64,000 nucleotides of DNA from an uncultured Succinivibrionaceae bacterium (lineage in GTDB: Bacteria > Pseudomonadota > Gammaproteobacteria > Enterobacterales > Succinivibrionaceae), in the NCBI GenBank assembly GCA_944390105.1, contig CALXOV010000045.1:1-64000 (forward strand), given 5' to 3'. This document shows positions 55,894 through 64,000 of this stretch, piece after piece. Every line of letters begins with the position of its first letter. Position 1 is the first letter of the stretch. The translations under genes were made by a program, and so were the position numbers. The notes under the pieces were generated by a model. It saw nothing but the letters and a program-made list of their open reading frames with translations. It was not told where the DNA came from and searched no databases.

Positions 55894-57429
55894 TTATTTC
55901 TGCGGACGTAAAGTCGGGAACAAGATCACATCACGAATCGTGTGGCTGTTGGAGAACAGCATTACCACGCGATCAATGCCAATGCCCTCGCCGGCAGTCG
56001 GCGGCAGACCGTGCTGCAGCGCAGTAATGTAATCCTCATCATAATACATGGCCTCATCATCGCCGTGCTTCTTCTGCTCTGCCTGCTGACGGAAGCGGCC
56101 GGCCTGATCGTCAGGATCATTTAATTCCGAGAAGCCGTTGCCCATCTCGCGTCCGCCAATGAAGAATTCAAAGCGATCGGTAAATTCGGGATCGCTGTCA
56201 CTGCGTCGCGCCAAGGGCGACACCACCGCCGGATATGAGGTAATGAAGGTCGGCTGCTGCAGGTTCTCCTCCACGAGCTCCTCAAAGAGCGCATTGATGT
56301 AGTGACCAAGCTCCCAGCCCTTACCGGTCTCCACCTTAAGCTGCGCGCACCAAGCCTGCGCCTTTTCGAGGGACGCTAAATCCTTCATGGTAATACCCGG
56401 ACCGTATTTGACGATGGCTTCTTTCATGGTGAGGCGATCAAAAGGCTTGGCAAAATCAAGATCAAGCCCCGACTCCCCGGCCTTGCCGTAATGAATTTGC
56501 GTGGTGCCGAGCACCTCAAGCGCCATCTTACGGAACAAGTCCTCAGTGAAGTCAATCAAATCGTTGTAATCATGATAGGCCATGTAGAATTCAATCATAG
56601 TGAATTCAGGATTATGGCGCACATCAATGCCTTCATTGCGGAAATTACGGTTAATCTCGTACACGCGCTCAAAGCCGCCTACGACCAGACGCTTTAAGAA
56701 CAACTCCGGGGCAATGCGCAGATACATGTCAATATCCAGCGCATTATGATGCGTAATGAAGGGTTTGGCATTAGCGCCGCCTGGGATGACATGCATCATC
56801 GGAGTCTCAACTTCCATAAAGGCATGGCTGTCCATGTAGCGGCGAATGAAGGACACAATCTTAGTACGGATTGCAAAAGTGCGGCGCGACTCTTCATTGG
56901 CAATTAAATCCAAGTAGCGCTGACGGCAGCGCGCTTCCTGATCGGTAAGCCCCTTGTACTTCTCCGGCAAAGGACGCAGCGCCTTGACTAACAGCCGCAG
57001 CGCCGTCACATGCAACGTCAGCTCTCCGGTCTTAGTGCGAAAGGCATAGCCGGTGACGCCGATGATGTCGCCTAAATCCAGCTTTTTAAAGACCTCCTGA
57101 TACTGTCCTTCAGGCAATGCATCGCGGGTCACGTAAATCTGAATCTTGCCGCCCATATCCTGCAGCGTGGCAAACGAGGCCTTGCCCATCACGCGGCGCG
57201 TCATCATGCGTCCGGCAATGGTATAGCAAGGCTTATCCTGCTCCAGCTGTTCTGCGCTCAAGCTGCCACAGGCGGCGTTAATATCCGAGGAAATGGCGTC
57301 ACGGCGGAAATCATTGGGATAAGCCTGACCCTGAGCGCGCAGCGCCTCTAGCTTGCTGCGGCGCTCGGCCATTTCATTATTCAGTCCCGGCTGCGCCGCA
57401 GCGGCGGCCTGTACGTTCTCATCATTCAT
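55894..57429 (-). CDS. lysS: Lysyl-tRNA synthetase, class II
   Basis: 511 residues with an N-terminal OB anticodon-binding domain (about 65-150) and class II catalytic core. Motif 2 ([15 protein letters not shown]) and motif 3 ([12 protein letters not shown]) are clear. Starts 18 bp after prfB, as in the E. coli prfB-lysS operon. Length 511 against E. coli 505. Confidence 0.97.
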   Translation of the reverse strand: MNDENVQAAAAAQPGLNNEMAERRSKLEALRAQGQAYPNDFRRDAISSDINAACGSLSAEQLEQDKPCYTIAGRMMTRRVMGKASFATLQDMGGKIQIYVTRDALPEGQYQEVFKKLDLGDIIGVTGYAFRTKTGELTLHVTALRLLVKALRPLPEKYKGLTDQEARCRQRYLDLIANEESRRTFAIRTKIVSFIRRYMDSHAFMEVETPMMHVIPGGANAKPFITHHNALDIDMYLRIAPELFLKRLVVGGFERVYEINRNFRNEGIDVRHNPEFTMIEFYMAYHDYNDLIDFTEDLFRKMALEVLGTTQIHYGKAGESGLDLDFAKPFDRLTMKEAIVKYGPGITMKDLASLEKAQAWCAQLKVETGKGWELGHYINALFEELVEENLQQPTFITSYPAVVSPLARRSDSDPEFTDRFEFFIGGREMGNGFSELNDPDDQAGRFRQQAEQKKHGDDEAMYYDEDYITALQHGLPPTAGEGIGIDRVVMLFSNSHTIRDVILFPTLRPQK

Positions 57430-57446
57430 TTTTTCTTTCCTCGAAA

Positions 57447-58545
57447 TTAAAGTCCGGACTTCAGACTTGCTTCAATAAATTGATCTAAATCGCCGTTGAG
57501 CACCTTAGAGGTGTCGCGCGTTTCCACGCCGGTGCGCAAATCTTTGACGCGCGAATCATCTAGCACGTAGGAGCGGATCTGGCTGCCCCAGCCGATATCG
57601 GCCTTGCTGTCCTCCAGCGCCTGTTTTTCACTCTGCTGCTTACGCAGTTCTAATTCATATAATTTAGCGCGCAGCTGCTTTAAGGCCTGCTCACGATTTT
57701 GAAACTGCGAGCGCTCATTTTGGCAGGTCACTACAATGCCGGTTGGCATATGGGTAATGCGCACTGCCGATTCAGTTTTATTCACATGCTGTCCGCCAGC
57801 GCCTGACGAGCGATACACATCCACTTTTAAATCCGCCGGATTAATCTCCACGCTGATGGTATTGTCGATCTCCGGGTAGGCAAAAGCCGAACAGAAGGAG
57901 GTATGGCGGCGATTATTGGAATCAAAGGGCGATTTGCGCACTAAGCGGTGCACACCGGTTTCAGTGCGCAGCCAGCCGTAGGCATGCGCTCCGCTGAACT
58001 TCAAAGTGGCGGACTTAATGCCGGCTACTTCACCGTAGGAGGTTTCCATGACCTCGACTTTAAAGCCGTGCTTTTCGCCGAACTTGATGTACATGCGCAT
58101 CACCATTTCGGCCCAATCCTGCGCCTCGGTGCCGCCGGAGCCTGACTGAATGTCAAGATAGCAGTCCGCATCGTCATGCTCGCGGCCAAACATGCGCTCA
58201 AGCTCAAGCTCAGTTAATACGTTATCAAGCTTGTCGGTTTCGGCTGCCGCTTCAGCCTGCGACGCCGCATCCCCTTCCGCGCGTGCTAACTCATCGAGCA
58301 TCAGCACATCTTCAAAGCCCTGATAGAGCGTATGAAAGCGCGTGACAACGGAACTTAAAAGCTGCCGTTCCTTACCCAAGGCTGAGGCCTTATCCGGGCT
58401 ATTCCATAGGTCCGGATCTTCAAGCAGCCCTTCTACTTCTTCAAGACGCTCTTGTTTGGCGTCTAAATCAAAGATACCCCCTGAGGGCATCCGCCCGCTC
58501 GCGCAGCTGCGCCACGCGATCGGCAAGCGCAATAGTCTCTAACAT
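57447..58545 (-). CDS. prfB: Peptide chain release factor 2 (programmed +1 frameshift)
   Basis: Recognises UGA and UAA stop codons. Frame 1 starts at ATG 58545 and gives 25 residues to L-R-G-Y-L; a TGA follows at 58470-58468. Skipping T58470 opens the main frame (D-L-D-A-K-Q-E...) to the stop at 57447. Total about 365 residues, the same as E. coli. The slippery CTT-TGA is preceded by the AGGGGG Shine-Dalgarno-like signal. Release-factor motifs: G-G-Q and S-P-F in the peptidyl-tRNA domains. An extra tail-less start in the main frame (58532) is an artefact of ignoring the shift. Confidence 0.95.
58466..58490 (-). other. prfB programmed +1 frameshift site
   Basis: Minus-strand CTCAGGGGGTATCTTTGA holds the internal Shine-Dalgarno AGGGGG, CTT codon and in-frame TGA (58470-58468). 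This autoregulatory arrangement is conserved in most bacteria. The base after TGA is T rather than the C of E. coli. Confidence 0.93.
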
Positions 58546-58562
58546 GAAATCTACAATCCTTT

Positions 58563-58785
58563 AACTGATACCGCGTAATTCCCCTTGCGTGAGCCGGAGA
58601 ATGTAAGCGGCGGGTACAGCACTTTTTTAGCATGTACCATATACCCAAGAATTCAGGAACGAGCTTTTTACTCCTACCTGATGGGGGCATTGTGGACATG
58701 CCAGTAAACGCCCAGAAATGAGAGCTTACTAAAAGTGTGGCACCGACCTCACGAAACCTCACACGTAAGTGCGTAGGTAGTTCAT
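58563..58785 (+). ncRNA. Candidate orphan omega-RNA-like element, copy D
   Basis: About 223 bp between prfB and yjbQ without a credible gene. It starts AACTGATACCGCGTAATTCC, has CTACCTGAT at 58674, a hairpin GGCAT/ATGCC (58686-58702), AGCTTACT at 58723-58730, and ends with a CCTCACAC...GTGCGTAGG stem followed by TAGTTCAT (58778-58785). Order and spacing match B2, and the central hairpin differs in sequence while keeping pairing. It lies 17 bp upstream of the prfB start codon, so it must contain or sit near the prfB promoter. Origin from a TnpB-bearing element is inferred. Confidence 0.45.
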
Positions 58786-58894
58786 ATGCTCTAGTACTTG
58801 TCAGGCGCCATACCGACGCCGGCCGTTTACGGCAATTTAATGCGGCGTGCATTATAACAAAACTGCCGCGCCGCCCCCGGATTTTGCTACTTTT

Positions 58895-59326
58895 TCAGCC
58901 GCGCACACCCTCAAGCAAGAGCATCAGGGTGCGTCCGGATGCGCCTTGGCGATGCTCTCCCAAATAAATCGCCTGCCAAGTGCCCAGCAGCAGATTACCA
59001 TGTTGCACCTGCAAGGTAAGAGTCTGTCCTAAAAGTGATGACAAAATATGCGCGCTCATGTCATCGTCCCCTTCAAGCACGTGATTAAAGTACGGCGCGC
59101 CATCGGGAACGGAGCGGCGAAAATAGGCCTGCATATCCCCGCGCACATCGGGATCGGCCGATTCATTAAGCGTGATGGAGGCGGAGGTATGCAGCAGCTG
59201 CAGATGCAAAAGCCCAACACGGCACTGTGTCAGCTCCGGCAGCGCGCGCACCACCTCTTGCGTGATAATGTGAAAGCCGCGGCGGCGCGGCGTTAAATTC
59301 AGCTCACGCTGACAGATAAAATCCAT
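58895..59326 (-). CDS. yjbQ: YjbQ-family (UPF0047) protein
   Basis: A 143-residue single-domain protein. Conserved landmarks are H-L-Q-L-L-H-T-S-A-S-I-T-L-N-E-S-A-D-P-D-V and L-G-T-W-Q-A-I-Y-L-G-E-H-R. The E. coli homologue has been reported to show weak thiamin phosphate synthase activity; the physiological role is not settled. It overlaps the alr stop by one base, so they are likely cotranscribed. Confidence 0.92.
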   Translation of the reverse strand: MDFICQRELNLTPRRRGFHIITQEVVRALPELTQCRVGLLHLQLLHTSASITLNESADPDVRGDMQAYFRRSVPDGAPYFNHVLEGDDDMSAHILSSLLGQTLTLQVQHGNLLLGTWQAIYLGEHRQGASGRTLMLLLEGVRG

Positions 59327-60405
59327 CAGACAGTCTCCACGTTAACTCGCGGCATAATGCGGCAGACCAGTTCATACGGAATGGTGCCGCAGCGCTCAGC
59401 GACTAGCTCAACTGGCACTTCCTTCCCCCACAGTACCGCTTTGTCACCAACCTTATCCTGTGCTCCAGGGCCCAAATCGACAAACAGCATATCCATACAC
59501 ACATGTCCGGCCGTCGGCACGATGCGCCCATTCACCCACACCGGCGTGCCGTTGGGGGCGGAGCGCGGATAACCGTCGCCGTAGCCAGTAGCGACAATAC
59601 CAATTACGGTATCACGCGGAGCAGTCCACGCCGCACCATAGCCGACTTTAGCGCCACGTTTGACCTTGCGCACCGCAATAAGGTAGCTCTTTAAGGTCAT
59701 CACCGGCTGCAGGCCAAAATCACTCCCTACTTTACCGTCAAAGGGTGAAATACCGTACAGAATGATCCCCGGACGCACCCAAGCGGTATGCGATTTAGGC
59801 CAGCGCAAGATGCCTGCGGAGTTGGCAAGGCACAAATCCCCGGAAAAATTACGGGCAATCTTAAAGAAATAATCAATCTGTGCTTCATTGTAAGGATATT
59901 CGCTGGGCGTATCGGCTACGGATAGATGTGAAATGAGGCCTAAAGGCTTGCGCACATTGGCACACTGTTCAAGGCGTAGCTTCATCTCATTCACTTCATC
60001 CGGGGCTGCTCCTAAACGATGCATGCCGATGTCAATCTTCATCCAGCAGCGGATCGGATCTGCAAGCTCGGCCTGTTCTATCGCCTCAACCTGTTCAAAA
60101 TCATGAACCGCGGTCTCTAAATTGTATTTGGCCAAAAGCGGCACGTCACTGGGCTCATAAAAGCCTTCTAGCAGAATAATTGGCTTTTTAATCCCGCGTT
60201 CGCGCAGCGAAATAGCCTCGCTGAGGCGGGCTGCAGCAAAGGCATCGGCATAAGGGTCTAAGGTGCTTGCCGTCAGATACAGCCCATGACCGTAGCCGTT
60301 GGCCTTCACTACCGCAACGATCTTGGAGTGCGGCACCAGCTGCTTAATGGTTTTAATATTGTGAATTAAGGCCTGCTTATCAATCTGTGCAGTTACAACA
60401 TTCAT
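59326..60405 (-). CDS. alr: Alanine racemase
   Basis: PLP enzyme that makes D-alanine for peptidoglycan. PLP lysine K34 (A-V-V-K-A-N-G-Y-G-H), the catalytic Tyr in V-G-Y-G-A-A-W near 255, and the C-terminal beta domain are present. Length 359 (E. coli Alr 359). It follows dnaB by 17 bp, the same order as dnaB-alr in E. coli. Confidence 0.97.
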   Translation of the reverse strand: MNVVTAQIDKQALIHNIKTIKQLVPHSKIVAVVKANGYGHGLYLTASTLDPYADAFAAARLSEAISLRERGIKKPIILLEGFYEPSDVPLLAKYNLETAVHDFEQVEAIEQAELADPIRCWMKIDIGMHRLGAAPDEVNEMKLRLEQCANVRKPLGLISHLSVADTPSEYPYNEAQIDYFFKIARNFSGDLCLANSAGILRWPKSHTAWVRPGIILYGISPFDGKVGSDFGLQPVMTLKSYLIAVRKVKRGAKVGYGAAWTAPRDTVIGIVATGYGDGYPRSAPNGTPVWVNGRIVPTAGHVCMDMLFVDLGPGAQDKVGDKAVLWGKEVPVELVAERCGTIPYELVCRIMPRVNVETV

Positions 60406-60422
60406 TTTTTTTCCTTGAAAAT

Positions 60423-61877
60423 TTACTGCATCATGGCCTCAGGCGGCAGCGGCACCTCATCGACCGCCAGCGGATTGGCCTTATCATAAAAGGCGGTATA
60501 AGCGCCCTGGAATTGCAGTTCAATATCCTTGGTGGCACCGTTGCGGTTCTTACCCACAATGAGCAGTGCTTTACCGTCATCAATCGCGCCATCTTCAACG
60601 CTACGGTACACCGCAGCGCGGTGCAGGAACATGATCATATCAGCATCCTGCTCAAGGGAGCCGGATTCACGCAGATCAGAGTTCATCGGACGATGATCGC
60701 GCCGCCCTTCGACCTCGCGGTTAAGCTGCGACAGCGCAATAATCGGGATATTCAGCTCCTTGGCCAACATCTTTAAGGAGCGTGAAATTTCACCGACCTC
60801 AAGGCTGCGGTTTTCCATGCGGGTCTGGCCTTTCATCAACTGAATATAGTCCACCATGATAACGGACAGCCCGCCGTATTCAGCCGCCAAGCGCCTAGCC
60901 CGGGAGCGCAGCTCTAAAGGCGTAATATCACCTGAATCATCAATATACAGCTTGTGGCGCTTGCGCCCATCCTCGGCCTGCTCAATTAAAAGCGCAAGCT
61001 TACGGATCATGTCATGCCACTGCTCGGTCAGCACACGCCCTTCGGATAAATCCTTCAGACTCACCCGCCCAAAGGTACACAGCATACGCATTAAAATCTG
61101 CTGCGCCGGCATTTCCAGCGAAAACACCAAGGCCGGATAATGCACCTCCGGATTCATCGCAATGTTCTCCACGATATTCATCGCAAAAGAGGTCTTTCCG
61201 ATGCCCGGACGCGCCGCCACAATATTGAGACTGCCCGGCTGCAGACCGGAGGTAAGTTCATCGAGCTCACTAAAACCGGTCGCAGTACCGGTCATCTTAT
61301 TAAGCCCCATTTCGCTGCGGATTTTATCTAACAGCTCCACAGCTATCGGAACAGCTTCCCTAGGACCGCTATCGGTATGCGCATTTTCCTCCGAAAGCTT
61401 GAAGATGAGCTGCTGCGCCACGTCATAAATTTCATCGACGGTGCGTCCTTCTGGCTTATACGAGATTTCCTGAATGCTTTCGGCCGCTTCAATTAAGCGG
61501 CGGCGGCGTGCTTTATTGCGCACAATCACCGCATACTCAGGAGCCGCCGACAGCGGATCAGTAAGCGAAATCAGATCGGAGATATACGCCCGCCCGCCCG
61601 CCTTTTCGAGCAAGCCTTCATTTTCCAGCTGATCGCACAGCACCGTGGGATTAAAGTCATCTGACAGCGCCGAGCGGCGAAGAATGGCTTCATAAAGGCA
61701 GCGATGGCGCTCGGAAGCAAAATCCTCGGGTTTGAGCAATCCGATGGCTTCGCTGACACGATTTAAAGTCGCGCCATCGAGCAAAATAGCGCCCAACAAG
61801 CTGCGCTCAGCATTTAAGTCCTTAGGCAGCTCGTGCTGCAGACTTTCACTGGCACGATTTAATTCGGTCATCGGCAT
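60423..61877 (-). CDS. dnaB: Replicative DNA helicase DnaB
   Basis: 484 residues with the N-terminal helical domain (about 18-125), a linker, and the RecA-like C-terminal domain with Walker A A-R-P-G-I-G-K-T-S and V-D-Y-I-Q-L-M (Walker B). Other helicase motifs such as S-Q-L-N-R and D-L-R-E-S-G-x-L-E-Q-D-A-D are intact; there is no intein. Starts at 61877. Confidence 0.97.
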   Translation of the reverse strand: MPMTELNRASESLQHELPKDLNAERSLLGAILLDGATLNRVSEAIGLLKPEDFASERHRCLYEAILRRSALSDDFNPTVLCDQLENEGLLEKAGGRAYISDLISLTDPLSAAPEYAVIVRNKARRRRLIEAAESIQEISYKPEGRTVDEIYDVAQQLIFKLSEENAHTDSGPREAVPIAVELLDKIRSEMGLNKMTGTATGFSELDELTSGLQPGSLNIVAARPGIGKTSFAMNIVENIAMNPEVHYPALVFSLEMPAQQILMRMLCTFGRVSLKDLSEGRVLTEQWHDMIRKLALLIEQAEDGRKRHKLYIDDSGDITPLELRSRARRLAAEYGGLSVIMVDYIQLMKGQTRMENRSLEVGEISRSLKMLAKELNIPIIALSQLNREVEGRRDHRPMNSDLRESGSLEQDADMIMFLHRAAVYRSVEDGAIDDGKALLIVGKNRNGATKDIELQFQGAYTAFYDKANPLAVDEVPLPPEAMMQ

Positions 61878-62067
61878 GCGCGGCTCTTCCTTGTGTATAA
61901 GTTTCTCAGCAAGCCCCGTGCTTGCTGCAGACTGAAGGCAGATTATAGATTACCTAAAGCGCAAAAAGACTAAAAATTTACGCAATACTCTAGCTGGAGC
62001 CTAGTTACGCGAACGGTTCTTGGCTTGGCAATAAAAAGCTTGGTGCAATAATGCGGGGGATAAAAAA

Positions 62068-62144
62068 TGGCGCACCTGGAGAGATTCGAACTCCCGACCG
62101 ATCGGTTCGTAGCCGATTACTCTATCCAGCTGAGCTACAGGTGC
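62068..62144 (-). tRNA. argV: tRNA-Arg (ACG), copy 1
   Basis: A 77-nt cloverleaf with acceptor GCACCTG/CAGGTGC, discriminator G and encoded CCA. The anticodon loop CTACGAA gives ACG (read as ICG after A34 deamination). The body closely matches E. coli tRNA-Arg(ACG). A second copy with the same sequence starts 43 bp away. Confidence 0.95.
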
Positions 62145-62186
62145 GCAGAAAAATATTATTTATGGAGGTAAACCTTGAACAGTGAA

Positions 62187-62263
62187 TGGCGCACCTGGAG
62201 AGATTCGAACTCCCGACCGATCGGTTCGTAGCCGATTACTCTATCCAGCTGAGCTACAGGTGC
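62187..62263 (-). tRNA. argV: tRNA-Arg (ACG), copy 2
   Basis: Sequence is identical to the copy at 62068-62144 over the full tRNA and two further bases. The 42-bp spacer between the copies is AT-rich. Tandem duplication of this tRNA is common in Gammaproteobacteria. Confidence 0.95.
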
Positions 62264-62496
62264 GCTGTGCTGTTCATCAGATTACGGGCGTGTATTATAT
62301 CAGCAAAATTTGCTTTGACAAGTAATTTCTGCAAAACGCCCCAGCTTTTTAAAATTTTCTTTTTCAAACAGTAAATTACACATGCACGCTGTGTCGTCAT
62401 CAGGTCGCCGCTTGCTCCTGCAGTGGCGCAAAATCCACCTAAAGCTGCCGCTTATGCCGATCGCAGCGCACTGCGTTACAAAAGCCGCAAGTGCCG

Positions 62497-63240
62497 TTAG
62501 ATAAGACCTGCCGCATCAATGCGCGATAGCGCGGCATTATCGGCCACGACCACCACATCCTGATGCAGCTGCAGTACTGAAGCCGGCACATTTGGCGTCA
62601 CCGGTCCGCAGAAGGACTTATACAAAGCTTCGGCTTTATCTTCACCTGAGGCGATGAGCAAGACCTTGCGGGCATGCATGATGGAACAAATGCCCATGGT
62701 ATAAGCCTGCCGCGGCACTTCATCTATCGATTTAAAGAAGCGCTGATTGGCCTCGATGGTGCTTGCGCTCAAATCAATGCAATGAGTGAATTTTTCAAAG
62801 GCCGACCCCGGCTCATTAAAGCCGATATGCCCATTGCGCCCGATGCCCAGCAGCTGCAGATCAATCCCGCCTAAGGCTTCAATCACGCGATCATAGCGCG
62901 CGCATTCGGCCGCGGCATCTGGATTCAAGCCATTGGGGATATTGATATGCTCGGGCTTCATATTGACGCGGTCAAATAAGTGCTGATGCATAAAATAGAC
63001 ATAGCTTTGCTCGCTAGCAATTCCTAGACCGCGATATTCGTCTAAATTGACGGATCGCACTTCGGCAAAATCCAGATCACCTTTTTTGTGCCATTCCACT
63101 AACTGATCATAAGTGCCAATCGGGCTTGAGCCCGTGGCCAAGCCTAATACGCAGTCAGGCTTAATAATGACCTGAGCCGAAATAATATTGGCCGCTTTAC
63201 GGCTTAATTCCCGATAGTCGGCAGCACGATAGATACGCAT
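62497..63240 (-). CDS. nagB: Glucosamine-6-phosphate deaminase
   Basis: Converts glucosamine-6-phosphate to fructose-6-phosphate and ammonia. The 247 residues lack about 19 relative to E. coli NagB (266), mainly at the C-terminus. Motifs: L-G-L-A-T-G-S-S-P at 32-40, the catalytic N-L-D-E-Y at 66-70 (D67), and G-I-G-R-N-G-H-I-G-F-N-E-P at 132-144 (H138). AAGGAG precedes the start. Neighbouring nagA or nagE are not in the window. Confidence 0.95.
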   Translation of the reverse strand: MRIYRAADYRELSRKAANIISAQVIIKPDCVLGLATGSSPIGTYDQLVEWHKKGDLDFAEVRSVNLDEYRGLGIASEQSYVYFMHQHLFDRVNMKPEHINIPNGLNPDAAAECARYDRVIEALGGIDLQLLGIGRNGHIGFNEPGSAFEKFTHCIDLSASTIEANQRFFKSIDEVPRQAYTMGICSIMHARKVLLIASGEDKAEALYKSFCGPVTPNVPASVLQLHQDVVVVADNAALSRIDAAGLI

Positions 63241-63966
63241 AGTTGCTCCTTGATGTATGACAGAACGGTAAGACCTCGCGATCTCACAAATTTTACGTCC
63301 CGTTTAAAAAATTACTCAACGCTCGGGACTCCCTGAGCACGCTCGGCAAAAAACTGCGTTAAATGATCCTAAACCTTGGTGGCCAAGCCGCTGATTGAGG
63401 ATATTTTAGAGCTGAAAGTTAATTCTTAGATAATATAAGTCCTTAGCTTCTTATTCCCTTAGGATCCTTGTACAAAATCTGGTCGACGTTTTTACCGCTA
63501 AACGTAAGCCAGCTGACGCAGCATCGAGCGTTTGGGCGGGTTTTAACCCCCTTGACGTTAATGATGTGTCGGGGCTTGCCTTAATGAGCCCACCTTGCAT
63601 CTTCCCCCTTTGCGTTCAGCCATTGCGGCTCCAAAAACCAAACTGTTCAGTATTTGATCAAAATTATGGCAGATTGTCGATCTCATCGGTAAAAATTTGA
63701 TTTTTATTTCACAAAACTGAAAAAATGTTGTAATCAACTTAAAAGCGGCATAATTAATGCTCAAAGGCGATTTAACGCAGATTTTTAAGGAGCGGGGCTG
63801 CGCCTCAATACCTAAATCTTAAACCAGCGGCAGAAACCTACTGACTTCACGGCATTTTGTGTTCTTGGCTAGTAATATGGGACTGCCATATCCCTATATG
63901 CTACAGCGCTACATGGCGCTTTTGCTGTAAGATTATTAATCAAACTTACGGCAAGGAGCCTGTATT
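63241..63966. other. 726-bp intergenic region between divergent nagB and a plus-strand gene
   Basis: No gene is convincingly supported; a 68-codon minus-strand frame at 63558-63764 has no Shine-Dalgarno site and no recognisable domain. A plausible plus-strand promoter is TTGTAA (63728-63733) and TAATTA (63751-63756) with 17-bp spacing. The downstream part is rich in short inverted repeats such as ATATGGGA and TCCCTATAT near 63873-63897. This gap is unusually long for this window. Confidence 0.4.
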
Positions 63967-64000
63967 ATGCAGATTGAAAATGTAGCCGTCTTCACTCCGG
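63967..64000 (+). CDS. Start of an unidentified gene, truncated by the window end
   Basis: ATG at 63967 is preceded by AAGGAG at good distance and opens a frame M-Q-I-E-N-V-A-V-F-T-P that runs off the window. Eleven residues are too few to assign a family. Confidence 0.6.
   Translation, partial: MQIENVAVFTP

Noticed and set aside
58468-58470. Premature stop in prfB as a possible pseudogene
   Set aside because: The TGA lies in the standard frameshift site with AGGGGG and CTT, so it is programmed, not disabling.
58463-58852. 129-codon minus-strand frame between prfB and yjbQ
   Set aside because: It overlaps prfB in another frame and crosses the repeat element; no Shine-Dalgarno site and no domain. 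It is the prfB N-terminus read out of frame.
62186-62374. Plus-strand frame through the second tRNA-Arg
   Set aside because: It reads through a tRNA gene on the opposite strand; the protein is meaningless.
63558-63764. 68-codon minus-strand frame near nagB
   Set aside because: No ribosome-binding site, no recognisable domain, and unusual composition compared with neighbouring genes.

Overview
The window is a gene-dense chromosomal segment of a gammaproteobacterium. It carries RecBCD, a murein lipoprotein Lpp ending in a lysine, ZipA, Hda, HolD, PyrI, PntAB and several enterobacterial-type neighbourhoods (galETK, ribDEH-nusB-thiL, gmhA/dnaQ/rnhA/mltD, ligA/zipA/cysZ, pyrBI, holD-rimI, dapA, prfB-lysS). 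Some gene orders and protein lengths resemble anaerobic gut Gammaproteobacteria such as the Succinivibrionaceae. That placement is inference; no rRNA gene is present to test it.

Layout. 1-1158 is mobile-element debris: the 3' end of an IS256-family transposase abuts a group IIC intron whose reverse transcriptase has lost its N-terminal half, and the intron 5' end lies just beyond the galK terminator. 1.2-5.9 kb is galK-galT-galE with a divergent galR-type repressor and two operators 114 bp apart. 6.0-13.0 kb holds an FKBP lipoprotein, thiL-nusB-ribH-ribE-ribD, glyA and hda. 13.1-18.0 kb holds a DUF2066-like protein, purM, and a LysR regulator divergent from an exported cupin and an exported carboxymuconolactone-decarboxylase-like protein. 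18-24.5 kb holds gmhA, dnaQ, rnhA, mltD, ligA and zipA. 24.8-27.7 kb holds cysZ followed by divergent homologues of PTS enzyme I and EIIA-Glc. 27.7-34.4 kb holds xerD, pntAB, rimI-holD, gloA and a metallo-beta-lactamase-fold protein. 34.6-40.8 kb holds tRNA-Trp, pyrBI, a nitroreductase, a DUF362 protein, an RlmD-type methyltransferase, a glycine-zipper lipoprotein and tRNA-Ile(CAT). 41-54 kb holds recD-recB-recC, lpp, djlA and murU-amgK. 54-63.2 kb holds trmB, dapA, lysS, prfB (with its programmed frameshift), yjbQ, alr, dnaB, two identical tRNA-Arg(ACG) genes and nagB. A new gene begins at 63967.

Two observations stand out. First, the gene pair after cysZ sits where E. coli has cysK-ptsH-ptsI-crr, but cysK and ptsH are absent, the EIIA homologue has Thr and Ser in place of both active-site histidines, and the enzyme I homologue lacks the PEP-site Asn-Asp pair and the catalytic cysteine. 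This looks like a phosphotransfer-dead PTS pair kept in a tight operon. Second, a dispersed family of short non-coding elements (37.0, 40.5, 40.6, 54.1 and 58.6 kb) has hairpin ends resembling IS200/IS605 right ends, and two longer copies share compensated hairpins. They may be orphan omega-RNA-like or MITE-like relics; no tnpB or tnpA is visible.
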